A stretch of 64,000 nt of DNA from Persicaria tinctoria (GCA_037127255.1 JBANSL010000008.1:10671396-10735395), one strand, 5' to 3'; counted from the first letter of the stretch, positions 12,630 through 24,402 are shown. Notes: a model not told the origin generated them from the letters alone. Numbers and translations are program-made.

Positions 12630-12826
12630 CCGGTGGAGTTAAAGGAAAACTCTACCAAATAGAGTTTCTCATTCCTCCCTCAAAAAATAAAATAAAAAAA
12701 AAATAAAAAAAAATTGAGGGATGGTGGGGAGGAAAGGAGGGGGGATTTTTAACTTTGGTTGAGATCCTCTCAACTCTACCAGTAGAATTTTTTCCAAACT
12801 CTACTGGAACTCTATCCAGTTGATTG
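12630..12826. mobile_element. MITE family with GTTCCGGTGGAGTT ends, copy 1
   Basis: About 200 bp with inverted ends (GTTCCGGTGGAGTT and AACTCTACTGGAAC), an A-rich loop and a purine-rich GGGATGGT segment. A second copy is at 17974-18158. The target duplication is unclear. Confidence 0.65.
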
Positions 12827-12905
12827 TATACATCAAAAGGTGTCCAATATGTTGATAAAAAATAAAAATAAAGATGTCCAATAGGACTTGCAAGAGAATT
12901 AATAT

Positions 12906-13839
12906 GGGTGATTTTGGTAGAGGGCCTTTTTTGAATATTCAATTAGTCACCTAGCCCATAAATCAATTTAATTAGTTTTGCCCTAGCCCCCTTCTCAATA
13001 GGGTGGGTTGGTCAATGGTCAACGTTGACCAACCCATTTTGATGCCAATTTTTTTTTTTTTTTTGATGCCAACTTTTTTTTTTTTAGTGATACCATATTT
13101 TACCGTTTTGATGCCAAAATTTTACTATATTTTATTTTCACTTTGATGCCACTTTTTTATGTCAATTTTTTGATAATATTTTTTTTTACCGTGATGCCAT
13201 ATTTTTGATGATATTTTTTCAAAGTAGTATTTTTGATGACATTTTTTCTTTAATGTGATACAAATTTTTCAAAATTGCATCAATGGTCAACGTGACATTA
13301 GAGTAAACAAAAAATGTCATCAAAGTTTAAAAAAAGTGTCATCCAATAATTTAATTAGAAAAGTGGCATCAGAGTGAAAATAAAATGTAATAAAATTTTG
13401 GCATCAAAACGGTAAAATATGACATCACAAAAAATGTCATCAATGTTTTAAAAAAGTGGCATTAAAAAAAAGTCATCCAATCATTTCATTAGAAAAGTGA
13501 CAATAAGGTGACAATATTTTGATTCCACGTTTTAAGCTCTTATGCCATCAATTATATAAAATTGTTACCACAAAAATATTGGCATCAAAACGGTAAAATA
13601 TGGCATCACTAAAAAAAAAAAAAAGTTGGCATTAAAAAAAAAAAAAATTGGCATCAAAAAAAAAAAGTTGGCATCAAAATGGGTTGACCGGTCAACGGTT
13701 GACCATTGACCGTTTAAGAGGGCTAAGCAAGCTAAAAAAATAATTAATGGGCTAAGCATGCTAAAAAAACAATTAATGCCTTAATGGACCTATCTAGCTA
13801 ACCAAATATGCTTAAATGTCCATTTGAACAAAATCCCTC
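12906..13839. mobile_element. Mutator-like foldback element with poly-T spacers
   Basis: The left arm (GGGTGATTTTGG, later GGTCAATGGTCAACG and repeats of TTTTGATGCCAA) is mirrored by a right arm (TTGGCATCAAAA units, GGTTGACCATTGACC, CAAAATCCCTC). The flanks AATTAATAT (12897-12905) and AATTAATAA (13840-13848) are a 9-bp duplication with one mismatch. No protein is encoded. Confidence 0.7.
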
Positions 13840-13848
13840 AATTAATAA

Positions 13849-16179
13849 TTAGAAATAACAAAAGATTTATCGATCAGAATAAAATCCTAACAATAATAAC
13901 TAAAGATATCGTAATACTATTAGATAATCTATTTGAACAAATCATAATCCTAACATATACCTTAATACATTATTGATTGATAGATTTTTTAATTAAATAA
14001 AAAAATTATATAATTAATAACATATTTTCTATCTTATGCCATTAAGGCAGGCAATGGCATAGGATAAGAGACTAGCTTGAGAAATATTTTTCTTATGTAC
14101 ATCCGATTAAATCCTTTTTAAATTAGATTACCTACTTTCTTTCTCAGTAAAGTATACTTGTGTCTTTAAAACACACAATATACAAACCGAATTAATAAAA
14201 AACATAATGATTTAGGGGATGTACACCTTTCGATACAGGGAGTAGGTTTCTCAACCGAGCTTTCTAGATTTTGTTTTATTAGGCCAAACAGGTACACCGG
14301 GGCCTCAAAAAAGAAAAGAAAGAAGATCTTGGGTCAGAAAAAAAGATCCAACCAAAGAGATAGCGGACAAAAATAGTGGGAATGATTCATCTCCTGCGGA
14401 TCTCAGATTTGAGACTTTCATCGTTTTGTGTCATTTGTGGAGTATGCGAATCTACAAGAGCACGGCCATGGCCACGGACACTGCATTTGTACCTATCGAT
14501 CTCCATTGTATGAGTATGTCCGCCAGCGAAAGCTACCACCGTTAATTATGTGGTCGCAGAGATATCCGATCCGATCCATATGAAAATTATCCAAACACGC
14601 ACGCGCTTACGTACTACAGGCTGCCGACTGCGGCCTGTGGTCAGATCTGTGGGGATCACTCTCCTGCGCGCCCGCGCCCCACCCTTCTCGTAGAGTGGCT
14701 CTCCACCTAGCTAGCTTATAACATCCATCAAGTTGCTACGCAGCCTCCATCTTCACGTGTTAAACGTACATTTAATATTATATATATGTATATGCACCTT
14801 TAATTTTGATCGGCCGGCCATCTTCCATGGGAAAGGACAAATTCAATTCGAAATAAGAAGAAGAAGATTATATTATTCACACATGCTGATATCTAATGTG
14901 TGACTCTAACTAATTAAGGCATATCAAAATCGTACTGCAGATGATGCAACTCGGTAGCTAGGGTTGTTCAATGGTCCAGGCTTGCATCGAAAAGGACCTA
15001 TTCGAAACCCAAAATTGGAAATCTTATTAAACCGAAACGGGCCCTTTATACGTTACGGTTGGTTTGCTCTTAATTGGTCTAGTCCAGCTAGGATCCATCT
15101 AGTTTGAATTCCTAACTAGACTGAAATTGAGATGATACAATTACAAGCTAGTGAATAATAATGGACCGGGGACTGAACCAAAACTGGACCTGTAATTTGA
15201 GTTGAATAGTTAGGTTTCGGCTCAGGTTCGACTCAATCTTAGCTCGGTTTGAGCTTGTTTATTTACTAAATGAGTTAAACTATGAACACATTTTTACTTC
15301 GAATCCGCTCGATTCAACTCCAATTTTGTGGAATTTACAAAATCTTCGTTCAATGACTATGTTGATCATAAGCCAGTGGAAATGTTGAATACTCGAAAAA
15401 AACTCTGCACAAGCTTGCTCATTTACTAAACAAACCGAGTAACAACATATTTTTAAACATGAGTACTCCAAATTTAGACTCGACTCGTTACTAAATGAGC
15501 TGAATATGCGTAAACAATACTTATTTGGTTCGACTTGGATAATAACTCTATTCAAAATGAGTAAAATAGAGGATTAGGGGACCGATCTTAACAACTTAGA
15601 GTTGGTCCGGTTCAGTCCTGATTGGAATATGAACAGACATATATACAACTTAATTTTTGGTGTGTATATATTCATCCATTCGACCGTTGCACCATATTTT
15701 TTTACACTAATGTACATGCTTGGGGACTTGTATATTTTTATTTCGATTTTTTCACGAGGTGCCCCTAAGATAAGGGGTATTTCACGGAGTGTACAATTTT
15801 TTTGGAGTATTTCATATTTTTACATAATACTCCTGAATTTATGCTTAATTTCACCTCGGCTTTTTCTGGTAAAAGTGACGTTATATTTTTGTGTTAAAAA
15901 AAAAAGTAGATCGGGTTTCGAATCAATCGAATCACGAGTCTATTTGGCGTGGAGATTGTACTAGTAAACTCTTAAAACATAGTAAGAGTTATCACTTACG
16001 CGTCTTTTTAACCTTTTTTAGGTCTTTCCACCAATTTCATATTTTTCATTTTATTTTTTTAATTCTTTTTTCCATTCAAATTTCTTATTTCCTTTTATTA
16101 TTGTTTTTTTTCCTTTTTCAACCAATCACCATTTTTCCCTTTTTCCCATCAGTTGCAGATTTTTCACGAGTCTATGCGA
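13849..16179. other. Intergenic with diffuse repeat
   Basis: No gene is seen. The stretch 15200-15600 shares scattered motifs (GAGCTTG, ACTCGACTCG, AATGAGCTGAATATG) with 22985-23340, suggesting two old copies of one dispersed repeat. Confidence 0.4.
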
Positions 16180-16740
16180 GTTCTATGCAATGCGAGTTTT
16201 GTAACCATCATAGAGAAGATTTCTTTCTTGAAATGGTGGAGAAGATCTCTTTCATTTATTCATGGATTGCAATTTTATCATGCATAAATGTTATATAAAA
16301 AACACTACGTAGATGAATGTTTTTTCAAAGTTGTAGATAATTGGGACAAAAATGTGAGAGACGAATACTCCATCATTAAAACTCTCGAACAAACAATTGA
16401 CATCAAGAAAACATGTAGAATGACAACCATTTGGTTGAGTATATTTGGTACTTTAGGAAATCAAATGGTTTTTAAAAATGAGGCTACCTCAATCAACAAT
16501 ATCATAAAATTCACCAAACAACAAATTGACCACCGAAACGTGGCTAAGAATGATGAGGAAGAGGCAAACACAACATCTACTCTTAATTATTCAAATAGCT
16601 CACGTGGTTGCAAAAATAGAAAGAAAAAATGATCAAATGGGAAAAACCAAAAAACTTAGGTTTCAAACTAAACTTTGATGGGTATTTCAAGAAAACAAAA
16701 ATTCGACAATCGTTTTTTTTATCCAACTTTGATGCAGGAT
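16180..16740 (+). pseudogene. Decayed 3' end of a LINE ORF2
   Basis: In shifting frames one can read a Cys-x2-Cys-His-rich piece (about 16190), a segment resembling the hinge before LINE RNase H, and then, near 16660, KLNFDGYF. That matches the KLNFDGS signature that opens RNase H in the intact LINE of this window (47936-47957). Stop codons and missing domains show it is a relic. Confidence 0.4.
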
Positions 16741-17378
16741 TGTGAAGCAAACTATGTCTGGATGTTGGGTGCTAGGATCCCGTCATGCTTGGTTATTAGA
16801 GTTGAGCCTACACTACTTTGAGAGTTGTAATTCGTAAAACATTATAACTCAATATTCAAAACATATAAATATAAAGGGACAACTTTTAGATTATCAATGC
16901 ACTTAAGGGTATTTGGAAATGCTATTAGGAAGTCGAAATGATAATTTATGACTCTCTGACCGTCGGCTTTAAATCGTCCATATTTGACACATTTTTAGGG
17001 AAATTAATTAACACAACGTACGTAGTGAACATATTGATCGACCTTTCTAGGTCATATAACCACTAACCTCAAGTCACATGGGTTGTTCAAATTAGCATTA
17101 ATATACACAAAAAGAGATCCCCTGCGACACCTAAACCATGCCACATATTTATAATAATATTACATGTTCTCATTCATAAGGATGCTCTATGATAAATTTT
17201 TGATCTTGTATAGTTCATTCTAATTGTTTTCCATTTTCTAAAATAAAAAAATGAACGAGTTTAAAAGTATATAACATTTGTTTAAGTAACTTCCTTGTTA
17301 ATTTTCATTATAAACAACTATATATTTACATTGATCAAGATAGAACGCAAAAAAAAAGTTTAAGTTGCTAGTTCTTTC
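16741..17378. other. Intergenic
   Basis: No gene or repeat family is recognised. Confidence 0.5.
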
Positions 17379-17381
17379 TAA

Positions 17382-17733
17382 GGGCTCGTTTGGTTGAATG
17401 CTAGAAATACAATTCCCGTGAAGTTATTTCATATGAATTGAATTTCTAGGAATTGCACTTCGCGGGAATTAATAAAAAGAGGTTTGGATAAATTTTGGTT
17501 TTTACAGTAGCAACAGGGGGGAAATTATATCAAAAAGGTGAAAGTGGAACTTACCTAGCTAGCTAGTCTTCCCTAGGTAAATGAACTTCCTCCAAAACGG
17601 ATGAATTGAAATTCACATGAAGCTAACTTCCCGGGTTTTTCTATAATCAAAATTTTAACCAAACACATGTATTAATCCTACTTCCTAGGTTTTTGAACTT
17701 CCTAAGTTTTTCATTAGGTAATCAAACATGGCC
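17382..17733. mobile_element. Tourist-like (PIF/Harbinger) MITE
   Basis: The 352-bp element begins GGGCTCGTTTGGTT, ends AATCAAACATGGCC (roughly inverted), and is flanked by TAA at 17379-17381 and 17734-17736. Three-base TWA duplications are diagnostic of PIF/Harbinger. Confidence 0.6.
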
Positions 17734-17973
17734 TAAATAGCAAAACCAATTCTTTTAAAAATAAAATTTATAAACCTAACTTCAAAAAGATATTAAAAAT
17801 ATATCAAACAAAAATGGGAAGAAAATGTGTACTGGTTGTCAATATATGTCTTCTTGTATTTTACCACTTTAATTGAAACAGCTTCAAGGGTAGTATTTCC
17901 CACGGTGTGGATGTCTCATTCTCCAAACTAACTAGTAATTAACGAAACCCCAATCAAATCAATACGGATCATG

Positions 17974-18158
17974 TTCCGGTGGAGTTAGTAAAACTCTACC
18001 AAATAGAGTTTTTTACTCCTCTTTAAAAAAATAAAAGAAAAAAGAAAAAAATAAAAAAAAATAAGGGATGGTAGAGAAGGGAAAGGAGGGGGATTTTTAA
18101 CCATTAGTTTTACCTCTACCAGTAGAGTGTTTTTCAAACTCTACTGGAACTCCATCCA
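17974..18158. mobile_element. MITE family with GTTCCGGTGGAGTT ends, copy 2
   Basis: Same ends, purine-rich GGGATGGT segment and layout as 12630-12826, with many substitutions. Outermost bases GGAT and ATCC may also be part of the inverted repeat. Confidence 0.65.
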
Positions 18159-18680
18159 ATCAGTACATGCATGTTTCCCTCGTAAGTCATAACCACCAAA
18201 ACCTCAGCTAATCAACCTCAATAGTAAATTGATCTCCCCTCTTGCAAATCCGTCAAGAAGCGTCTCTTTTTTAGGAGAAACCACATGCCTAAATATGTCA
18301 AATAAAATACCTTAAACAAGTTCAGTCCTTCTTTTAAGTAGATTAAAAATTGCATACTCCCCAAAAATATCTAAAACCTTCCGACAATTGAAAATAAGAC
18401 GCCGGGGATTAGTGGCATTATTAATCGATTCATGAGCATAGTACGGTACTCCACGGGTGAACTATGTCGCCCAACTTAGTGGCATCTCCGACTTAGTCCG
18501 TCAATAGGGATAGCTGGGAAAAAAAATCATAAGCATGTGCTGCTTAGAGCACGTTATAGAGAGAGGGAGCCGACACCAATCACCATATCTCCGGCAGCCT
18601 CCGCTAGGCCCTCTTGATCCGAGTCTCCGCGCTGTCCCTGAAACCCTCTTCTCTCTGGAGGTTACAACCACCACTTCGGT

Positions 18681-18813
18681 GGCATCTAAATCCTCTTCGG
18701 AGGCCCTAAATCCTCTTCGAAGGCATCTAAATCCTCTTCGGAGGCCCTAAATCCTCTTCGGAGGCATCAAAATCCTCTTCGGAGGCCCTCAATCCTCTCC
18801 GGAGGCCCTGAAT
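18681..18813. repeat. Minisatellite, alternating 21/20-bp units
   Basis: Seven consecutive units (the last partial) carry the core AATCCTCTTCGGAGGC and alternate GGCATCTA and GGCCCTAA starts. The 41-bp dimer is not a multiple of three, arguing against coding selection. Confidence 0.85.
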
Positions 18814-19978
18814 CAGCCTTGTCGGGCCGTGGTCGGTGGATTCTCTCAATCTTGCTCCGATCAGTGTTCCGCGGGGTCGTCGGCTCCGTCCTCTCCCTCG
18901 GGGTCCCAATCCCCACGCCCACTCCGTCCTCTCCCCCATCCTCGGTGTCCATGGTTTCTCCAACCTGGTGCCGGTGGATCTGTCCCTTCCGGCGCCGCCC
19001 CTTGTGGCGCTGTTTCAATTCGGCCGGGTCCCGTTGTCTTCTTTCCTTCGCCTTCACAGACTATTGATCTCCCCCTTCCCGGTGTCCATGACCGGGGTGT
19101 AGTGGTGTTGGATCCTCCGATTTCTCCCCACTGGTTTCATCTGGCTCCCAATCCCCTCGCCCGCGGCGGTACTGGCCTCTCCGGCGCCGCCTCTGGTGTG
19201 GCGGTACTCTTCGTGGGTGCGGTGGTCTGGCCTCTCCCTCTGTGGTGTCTGTCGCCCTGGGCGTGGTGGTACTTGCCTCTCCGTCGCCGTCGAGCTTGCT
19301 CTCGCGCGGGTTGCTCCTCTCTCTGGTCGATCTTGCCGTTGCGGCTTAGGGTTGAGGATGACCTCTCTCCTTGGCCCTTCCTCATGCGGGCTCATACTGC
19401 CTTTGCTTTCGGGCTTACCTTGGGCCCGATGGATTAACCCTTGTGTGCTTTGACCCAATAAATTTGTTTTGGGCCCAAGTTTCCCAAGTAATTAGAATAA
19501 TTAATTAAAAAGGTTATGTTTAACATATAGTTATTAATTCCGGATTATTCCCGCGATCTTCGTCCTCCTTGCGGATGTGCTTCATTTGCTTGTGTGGTTT
19601 GGTGTCCGTCTGTTGGTGCGTGGTTAGTTTCGGTTGAGGAGCAGTTCTGCGGCCCTGGTTGATCGACATGATCGTGTTGGTGGTGTTTGTGGTCTCCGAA
19701 GATCCCTCATCCAGGTGGGGGGAACGTCGTGTGATCCACACTTCCCCAGGAGTTGCCTTTGCCTTACGAGGATTTCTGCTTTCCGTCTTTCCGGCGGCGA
19801 GACATCGTGTCAGCAAGAGCTGTCCCATGCGCTCGCTATCCACTTCTCCGCGACGACTTCCTTCCTCTCGATGCTGTGTCCGCTAGTTAGCTTAGGTCTT
19901 GGGTTTTTTCCGGGTTTTATTTAGTTGCTCTTTTGACGTATTTTTGTTATATTTTCTATTTTCGTTGTTGTATGTCTA

Positions 19979-20037
19979 GACAGCTTGCTGTCTGCCGACT
20001 TTGTCGGCCTATCGAGGTCCGGGTATGTCCGGCCTCG
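19979..20037 (+). promoter_or_regulatory. Triple hairpin before poly(A)
   Basis: Stem 1 is GACAGC-TT-GCTGTC. Stem 2 is GCCGAC-TTT-GTCGGC. Stem 3 pairs CGAGG with CCTCG and CCGG with CCGG. The gaps between stems are only 1 and 4 nt. Such 3' structures could be the reverse-transcriptase recognition site in non-LTR elements; that role is inferred. Confidence 0.7.
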
Positions 20038-20162
20038 AATTATTTCCTTATCCAAAAAAAAAAAAACAATATTTGAAAAAAAATAATAAATTTTTTTGAG
20101 CCGGGACACATGGATGCTTGGAGAATGCTAATTTAGCATCGCTGCTATATAATGGGCAATTA

Positions 20163-21284
20163 GGCTGTGTTTGACAGTAGATTGTAAAAAGTAGATTTTG
20201 TCTAGATTATGTAGATTTTGTAGGTTATGGGTCTTTTTTGTAGATTATGGAGATTTGAAAGATTGTATTTTTTTGGGAACGAAAATCTCATTAAAAGTTA
20301 GAAAGGTGTTTGGTGTGGGTAAGATTGTAAGGGGTTTATGTGAGGGAAAAGTCCATATTGCCCTTCAAAATACCCTCCTCTACCCCTTGTCCTTGGCCAC
20401 GAACACAATCACCCTAACATTTTGTAATACCTCTAATGAGCAATTGTTGCAGCAATTGAACTGTTAACTTCATATTAACTGGAAAAGAATATTTGTTCAA
20501 CCACGGAAAATTGAAAATTAAAATAAAAAATACTAGTAGCAGAAAATGAAAGAATTCGGTGGCGAAGAACTAGAAATTTTGCGATCGCAGGTAATCGGAG
20601 AGTTTTACATGGGCGGTTGGATCCCTCATCATCTTCTTCTTCCTCTTGAACTGCTTCGTTGGGATCTTCAGCACCTTCTCTCACCCCTAAAACAAAATTA
20701 ACCACAATTGATTACCAATTAGATCGGAAATGAAAAGAACATACCCGAATTTCCGCCAAGTTTCTACCTTTTTGTTAGCAGCTGGAGAATCAGAACCGTT
20801 GTTGTCGTTACTGCTATTAAACTTCAACCTTCGGTTCAGAAGATTGAAACTGAGAGCGAAGCTGTGGATCTTCTTCCTGATCTTCGAGAGAGTGATCTTC
20901 TTCTTCCTCCGCTCGGTGTCGAACGACAGCCTCCGCTTGGCTGACGCCGACGACTTCGACTTCGACTTCAGTGTCTTCGGAGTCAGCATCAGCGCCGGAG
21001 TCGGGGTCTTTGGTTCCATCTCACAAACAGTTGGGTAAATGCCAGAGTCGGCGATGCGGAGAGAGGCGAGACGAGGGCAAAAATGGATTGAGAAATCCGA
21101 AAGCTCCTCATAATCTCCGAAATCTTGGTACCCCAAGATTTCATTTTGGGCGATTTGCAAGCTACCGTAATCTCGCCAAAAGCTTGAAAAGCTTCCGCAA
21201 GATCTTCCGCCAAACACCACATAGAGAGCTTTGATTTTTTTTTGAAAGCTTGAAAAGCTTCCAAAGCTACTGGCAAACACAGCC
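20163..21284. mobile_element. PIF/Harbinger-type element with a coding-like insert
   Basis: The 1,122-bp element has termini GGCTGTGTTTG and CAAACACAGCC. The similarity extends inward (GACAGTAG versus the complement GCCAGTAG). Flanks are TTA (20160-20162) and TTA (21285-21287). It encodes no DDE transposase. The minus strand carries a two-exon open frame that may be captured from a host gene. Confidence 0.8.
20475..21018 (-). CDS. Unrecognised two-exon coding-like segment inside a PIF element
   Basis: On the minus strand an ATG at 21018 opens a frame beginning MEPKTPTPALMLTPKTLKSK, rich in Lys, Arg and Ser, with the run RRLSFDTERRKKK. It runs to a good donor (GTATGT) at about 20745. A plausible acceptor (TTTTAG) at about 20693 leads to an acidic continuation with EEEEDDEG that stays open to 20475. 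I do not recognise the family. The basic-then-acidic make-up and splice signals suggest a nuclear protein fragment rather than random sequence. Because both exons sit wholly between transposon termini with a target duplication, this is more likely a captured gene piece than an independent gene. Expression and function are unknown. Confidence 0.35.
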
Positions 21285-21289
21285 TTAAT

Positions 21290-22227
21290 GCCTTTCAGAT
21301 TTCATTTCTTTTTTTTTCGGAAATTTGAAATCAAAATGACGTCGTTTGGCTTTTATTTTGTGTAGAATACCGCGTTTTGGGTTTGGGTGGCTGATGCAAC
21401 TGTGCAAACAGGGGGGACGCGTGTCACAATATCACTGGTGGTGGGGAGAAGCGGCTAAGATTGAATGGAATCAACGATTAAGATTTAATTTGGTACATTT
21501 TAATTACATTCAAATAATATCATTTTCGCTATTTAAATTGTAATTTTTTTTTAAATTAATATAATATTTGATTCATTTTTTCTCTACACATAGACATCAA
21601 TTTTGAATATGTTTCGACATATTTTGAAAAAAAAATGATTTATTTCAATATAATTATATTCTAATTTAAAAAAATGATTTATTTTAAATCTCAAAAGCGA
21701 ATCATATATACTTTGACTTATTCATTTTATAAATGATATGAATTTTATAATTAAATTTTAGTAAGTAAATACTAATATAATATTATAATACTTCCTCCGT
21801 CCAAAAATACATGGTCTTTTAGACCTTTACATGTTAATTAAGAAAACCTATTTATATTTAAATGTCATTATTTTTATAGAGAGAGTAACTCTTTAATTTT
21901 AAGTACTATTGTACTTTTTAGGGGTAATAATTACCCTATAAGTCTATAACCCTAAAAATCCATATATTTTTGACAAAATTTTAAGACCTAAAAGGCCATG
22001 TATTTTAGGACGGAGGGAGTAATATTATAAACATGTTGGAAATATTTGTTATAGAGTGGTATATTCGTAAATTAAATTGGTTAAAAAATGATGGGTTGTG
22101 AGATGGTAGAGATGTTATTGTTAAAGTGGAAAAAAGTAAAGAAGAGATGTTATGCTGATGTGGCGGAAAGAGATGAATAGAAAAATAGTATTTTTAACAT
22201 CTTGAATAGTAACTGATAAACTTGGCC
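21290..22227. mobile_element. PIF/Harbinger-like element, copy A, left end unresolved
   Basis: The right end GATAAACTTGGCC followed by TTA, and the internal stretches ACATAGACATCAATTTTGAATAT and ATGTGGCGGAAAGAGA-type sequence, match the complete element at 52145-52949. Its left part seems interrupted by the 20163-21284 element and by the upstream retroposon. A Stowaway MITE (21791-22019) sits inside. Confidence 0.5.
21791..22019. mobile_element. Stowaway MITE
   Basis: The ends CTTCCTCCGTCC and GGACGGAGGGAG have flanking TA (21789-21790, 22020-22021). The sub-terminal ACATGGTCTTTTAG is mirrored near the right end. Confidence 0.85.
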
Positions 22228-22230
22228 TTA

Positions 22231-23602
22231 GCAGTTATAAACATTCCAAAATCTATGTTTGTCTATCATAACAAACTTCACTTCCATTTGTTGAACGGTT
22301 ATAATAAAGAGGATTTCCTAAACGAAGTATGTTGGGTTTTATGGCGGTTTCCTTGTTAGTTAAACTATTAAGGTCGAAAGCGGAATTGTAACACGAAAAT
22401 AATATAGTGCTCTATCAAAATCAGAGTCATACCACATATCTCGCTATCTTGTAAGATATGGTTATACAAAATGCCAAGATTATACCCGAGAGGCCACAAA
22501 AGCACACAATAAAAACATCTATTGTAAATTATAACCCAAGACCCACAAACGGAATGGGTAAGGAAGTCCCCTAAAAAGGACTCATCCTACAAACCACAAT
22601 ATCCTCAATTGAAACACAAAACCCTTTATCAAAACAACTTGTTACATAATCCATATGTTTGGGTTGACACGTCCTTAGTTGATCAAACACATGTTGACAT
22701 TACCCTTGCAAGAACAAATAAAATGCAGTTCAATATATAGGTCTCTTAGTTGTACTGGAAGAACTTAAAGAGCAATTTCTTAACAAACCCGGCCTATCCA
22801 TTTGCAAAATATTGAGGGAATAATCCCTCTTGATATTATGTGCCATCACATTAAGGTCAAAAGAGATCGAATTTCTAAATTTAAACGTTCAACTCGAGTC
22901 CCAGAGACAAACCAAACTCTTCAATAATAATGATCTGATTGACACTTTACTGCTTTAACCACCTATGACTCTTCTACGACTTCGATTGTTAGATGAGTCA
23001 AGTAGTTTGAGCTTAACCCGATAAAAATCAGGCTCGAACACGTTTATTTTATAAACAAGTCGAGTATAAGCACATTTTAAAGCTCATTTCAATTCTCGAC
23101 TCACACTTGAATAACTCGAATTTTGTGAGATTTCTAAAATTTCCTTTAAGCTACTATGTTTTTAGCAAATAGAGCTACTTAATGTTTGAAAAAAATTCGG
23201 TTTGAACTCGTTCATTTTCAAATGAGTTTAATATGAGCACATTTTTAATTTCGTGTCCAAATTAAGGCTGCTCGACACGTTTCTAAACGAGCTGAATATG
23301 AATGAGTAATACTCAACTCATTCGACTCAAATAACATAAAAGTCCCAAAATCCAGATCCCAAAACAAGCTTCAAAACGAGTCCTTGTTTACAAATGGCTG
23401 GATTGCAGCTCTCGAATTAGTTAAAAACACAAACATAATTCAGCTTAAGGTAGATAATTTGCAAAGCAAAACCATATATGAACTACTTTGATCTGCTACA
23501 ATCGCAATCTCACCAAAATTGCTGAATAGTTTAGACACGAAACGAGATAGGAATATCTTTTTTAATCCAAATATCCGTACTCTTGCCCGGATACTGAACT
23601 TG
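22231..23602. other. Intergenic, no gene recognised
   Basis: About 1.4 kb with no domain or repeat boundary, apart from 22985-23340, which loosely resembles 15200-15600. Confidence 0.4.
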
Positions 23603-23644
23603 GGCCTCACTGGGATGTTTTGCGTGAAACATCCCAGTGAGGCC
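23603..23644. repeat. Perfect 18-bp-stem hairpin
   Basis: GGCCTCACTGGGATGTTT is followed by a 6-base loop (TGCGTG) and its exact complement. The loop region GTTTTGCGTGAAAC also occurs inside the adjacent foldback element. Confidence 0.95.
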
Positions 23645-23665
23645 TATGAGCACATTTTTAAAATA

Positions 23666-24364
23666 GGCCAAATTGCAGAAAACCACCCTTTAAATAGGAT
23701 GTTTTGCGTGAAACCATCCCTTAAAACGAAAATTGCAGAAAACCACCCTTTAAAACTGTTTTCTTTGCAAAGTCACACCCATCACCCAATTTTTGTTAAT
23801 TAAATGTTAAAGTGCATGAAAATCAATTATATCCTTTGTTTTTATTATTATTTTATTTTACCCAATCGGTATTAATTAATTTTAACCTTTTAACATGTTT
23901 TGCAAAAGTAATTTTTTTTAATAAAATATCATTTTTAAATATAATTTCACACTTATTAGTAAAAAAACTCTATAAAAAAATAGATATGATTGATGTTTTA
24001 TATATTTTAAAAAGTGTATATTACTAAAAGGCTACTCAAAGAAAATACATTTTTATAAAATGATATGTTATATAGTTTTTATTATTCTAAAAATATGTTC
24101 ACTATTCCACATACATTTTTAGAATAATAAAAACTATATGAAACATTATTTTTTTTTAAAAATATTTTCTTCAAGTAGCCCTAGTATTACACATTTTTTT
24201 TATAAGTATAAAAACATAAATTACACATCAATTTTTTATAGAGTTTTTTTGTAAGTATGAAATTATTTTTAAAAAAAACATTTTTTTTATATTTATAGTG
24301 TTTTTTGCTTTTGAAAAATATGTCAAAAAGTTAAATATCAACTAATATCAATTGAAATGAGTAA

Positions 24365-24402
<38 letters not shown>

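Larger units (their letters stand above)
18530..20066 (+). mobile_element. GC-rich, ORF-less non-LTR retroposon with triple-hairpin 3' end
   Basis: The right end is certain: a poly(A) tract (20055-20066) preceded by three adjacent perfect hairpins at 19979-19992, 19994-20008 and 20013-20037. The left end near 18530 is set by a change in base composition and a weak candidate duplication (GAAAAAAAATCATAA on the left, GAAAAAAAATAATAA after the tail). The body is strikingly GC-rich against AT-rich flanks and holds a minisatellite. Long frames on both strands are low-complexity (Pro, Ser, Gly, Arg) and show no retroelement domain. This resembles the 5' UTR plus 3' end of a LINE with the coding core missing. 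Confidence 0.55.

Noticed and set aside
18829..19437. 202-codon Pro/Ser/Gly-rich open frame
   Set aside because: It starts at a non-ATG codon, lies in a GC-rich retroposon where frames on both strands are open, and has only low-complexity composition.
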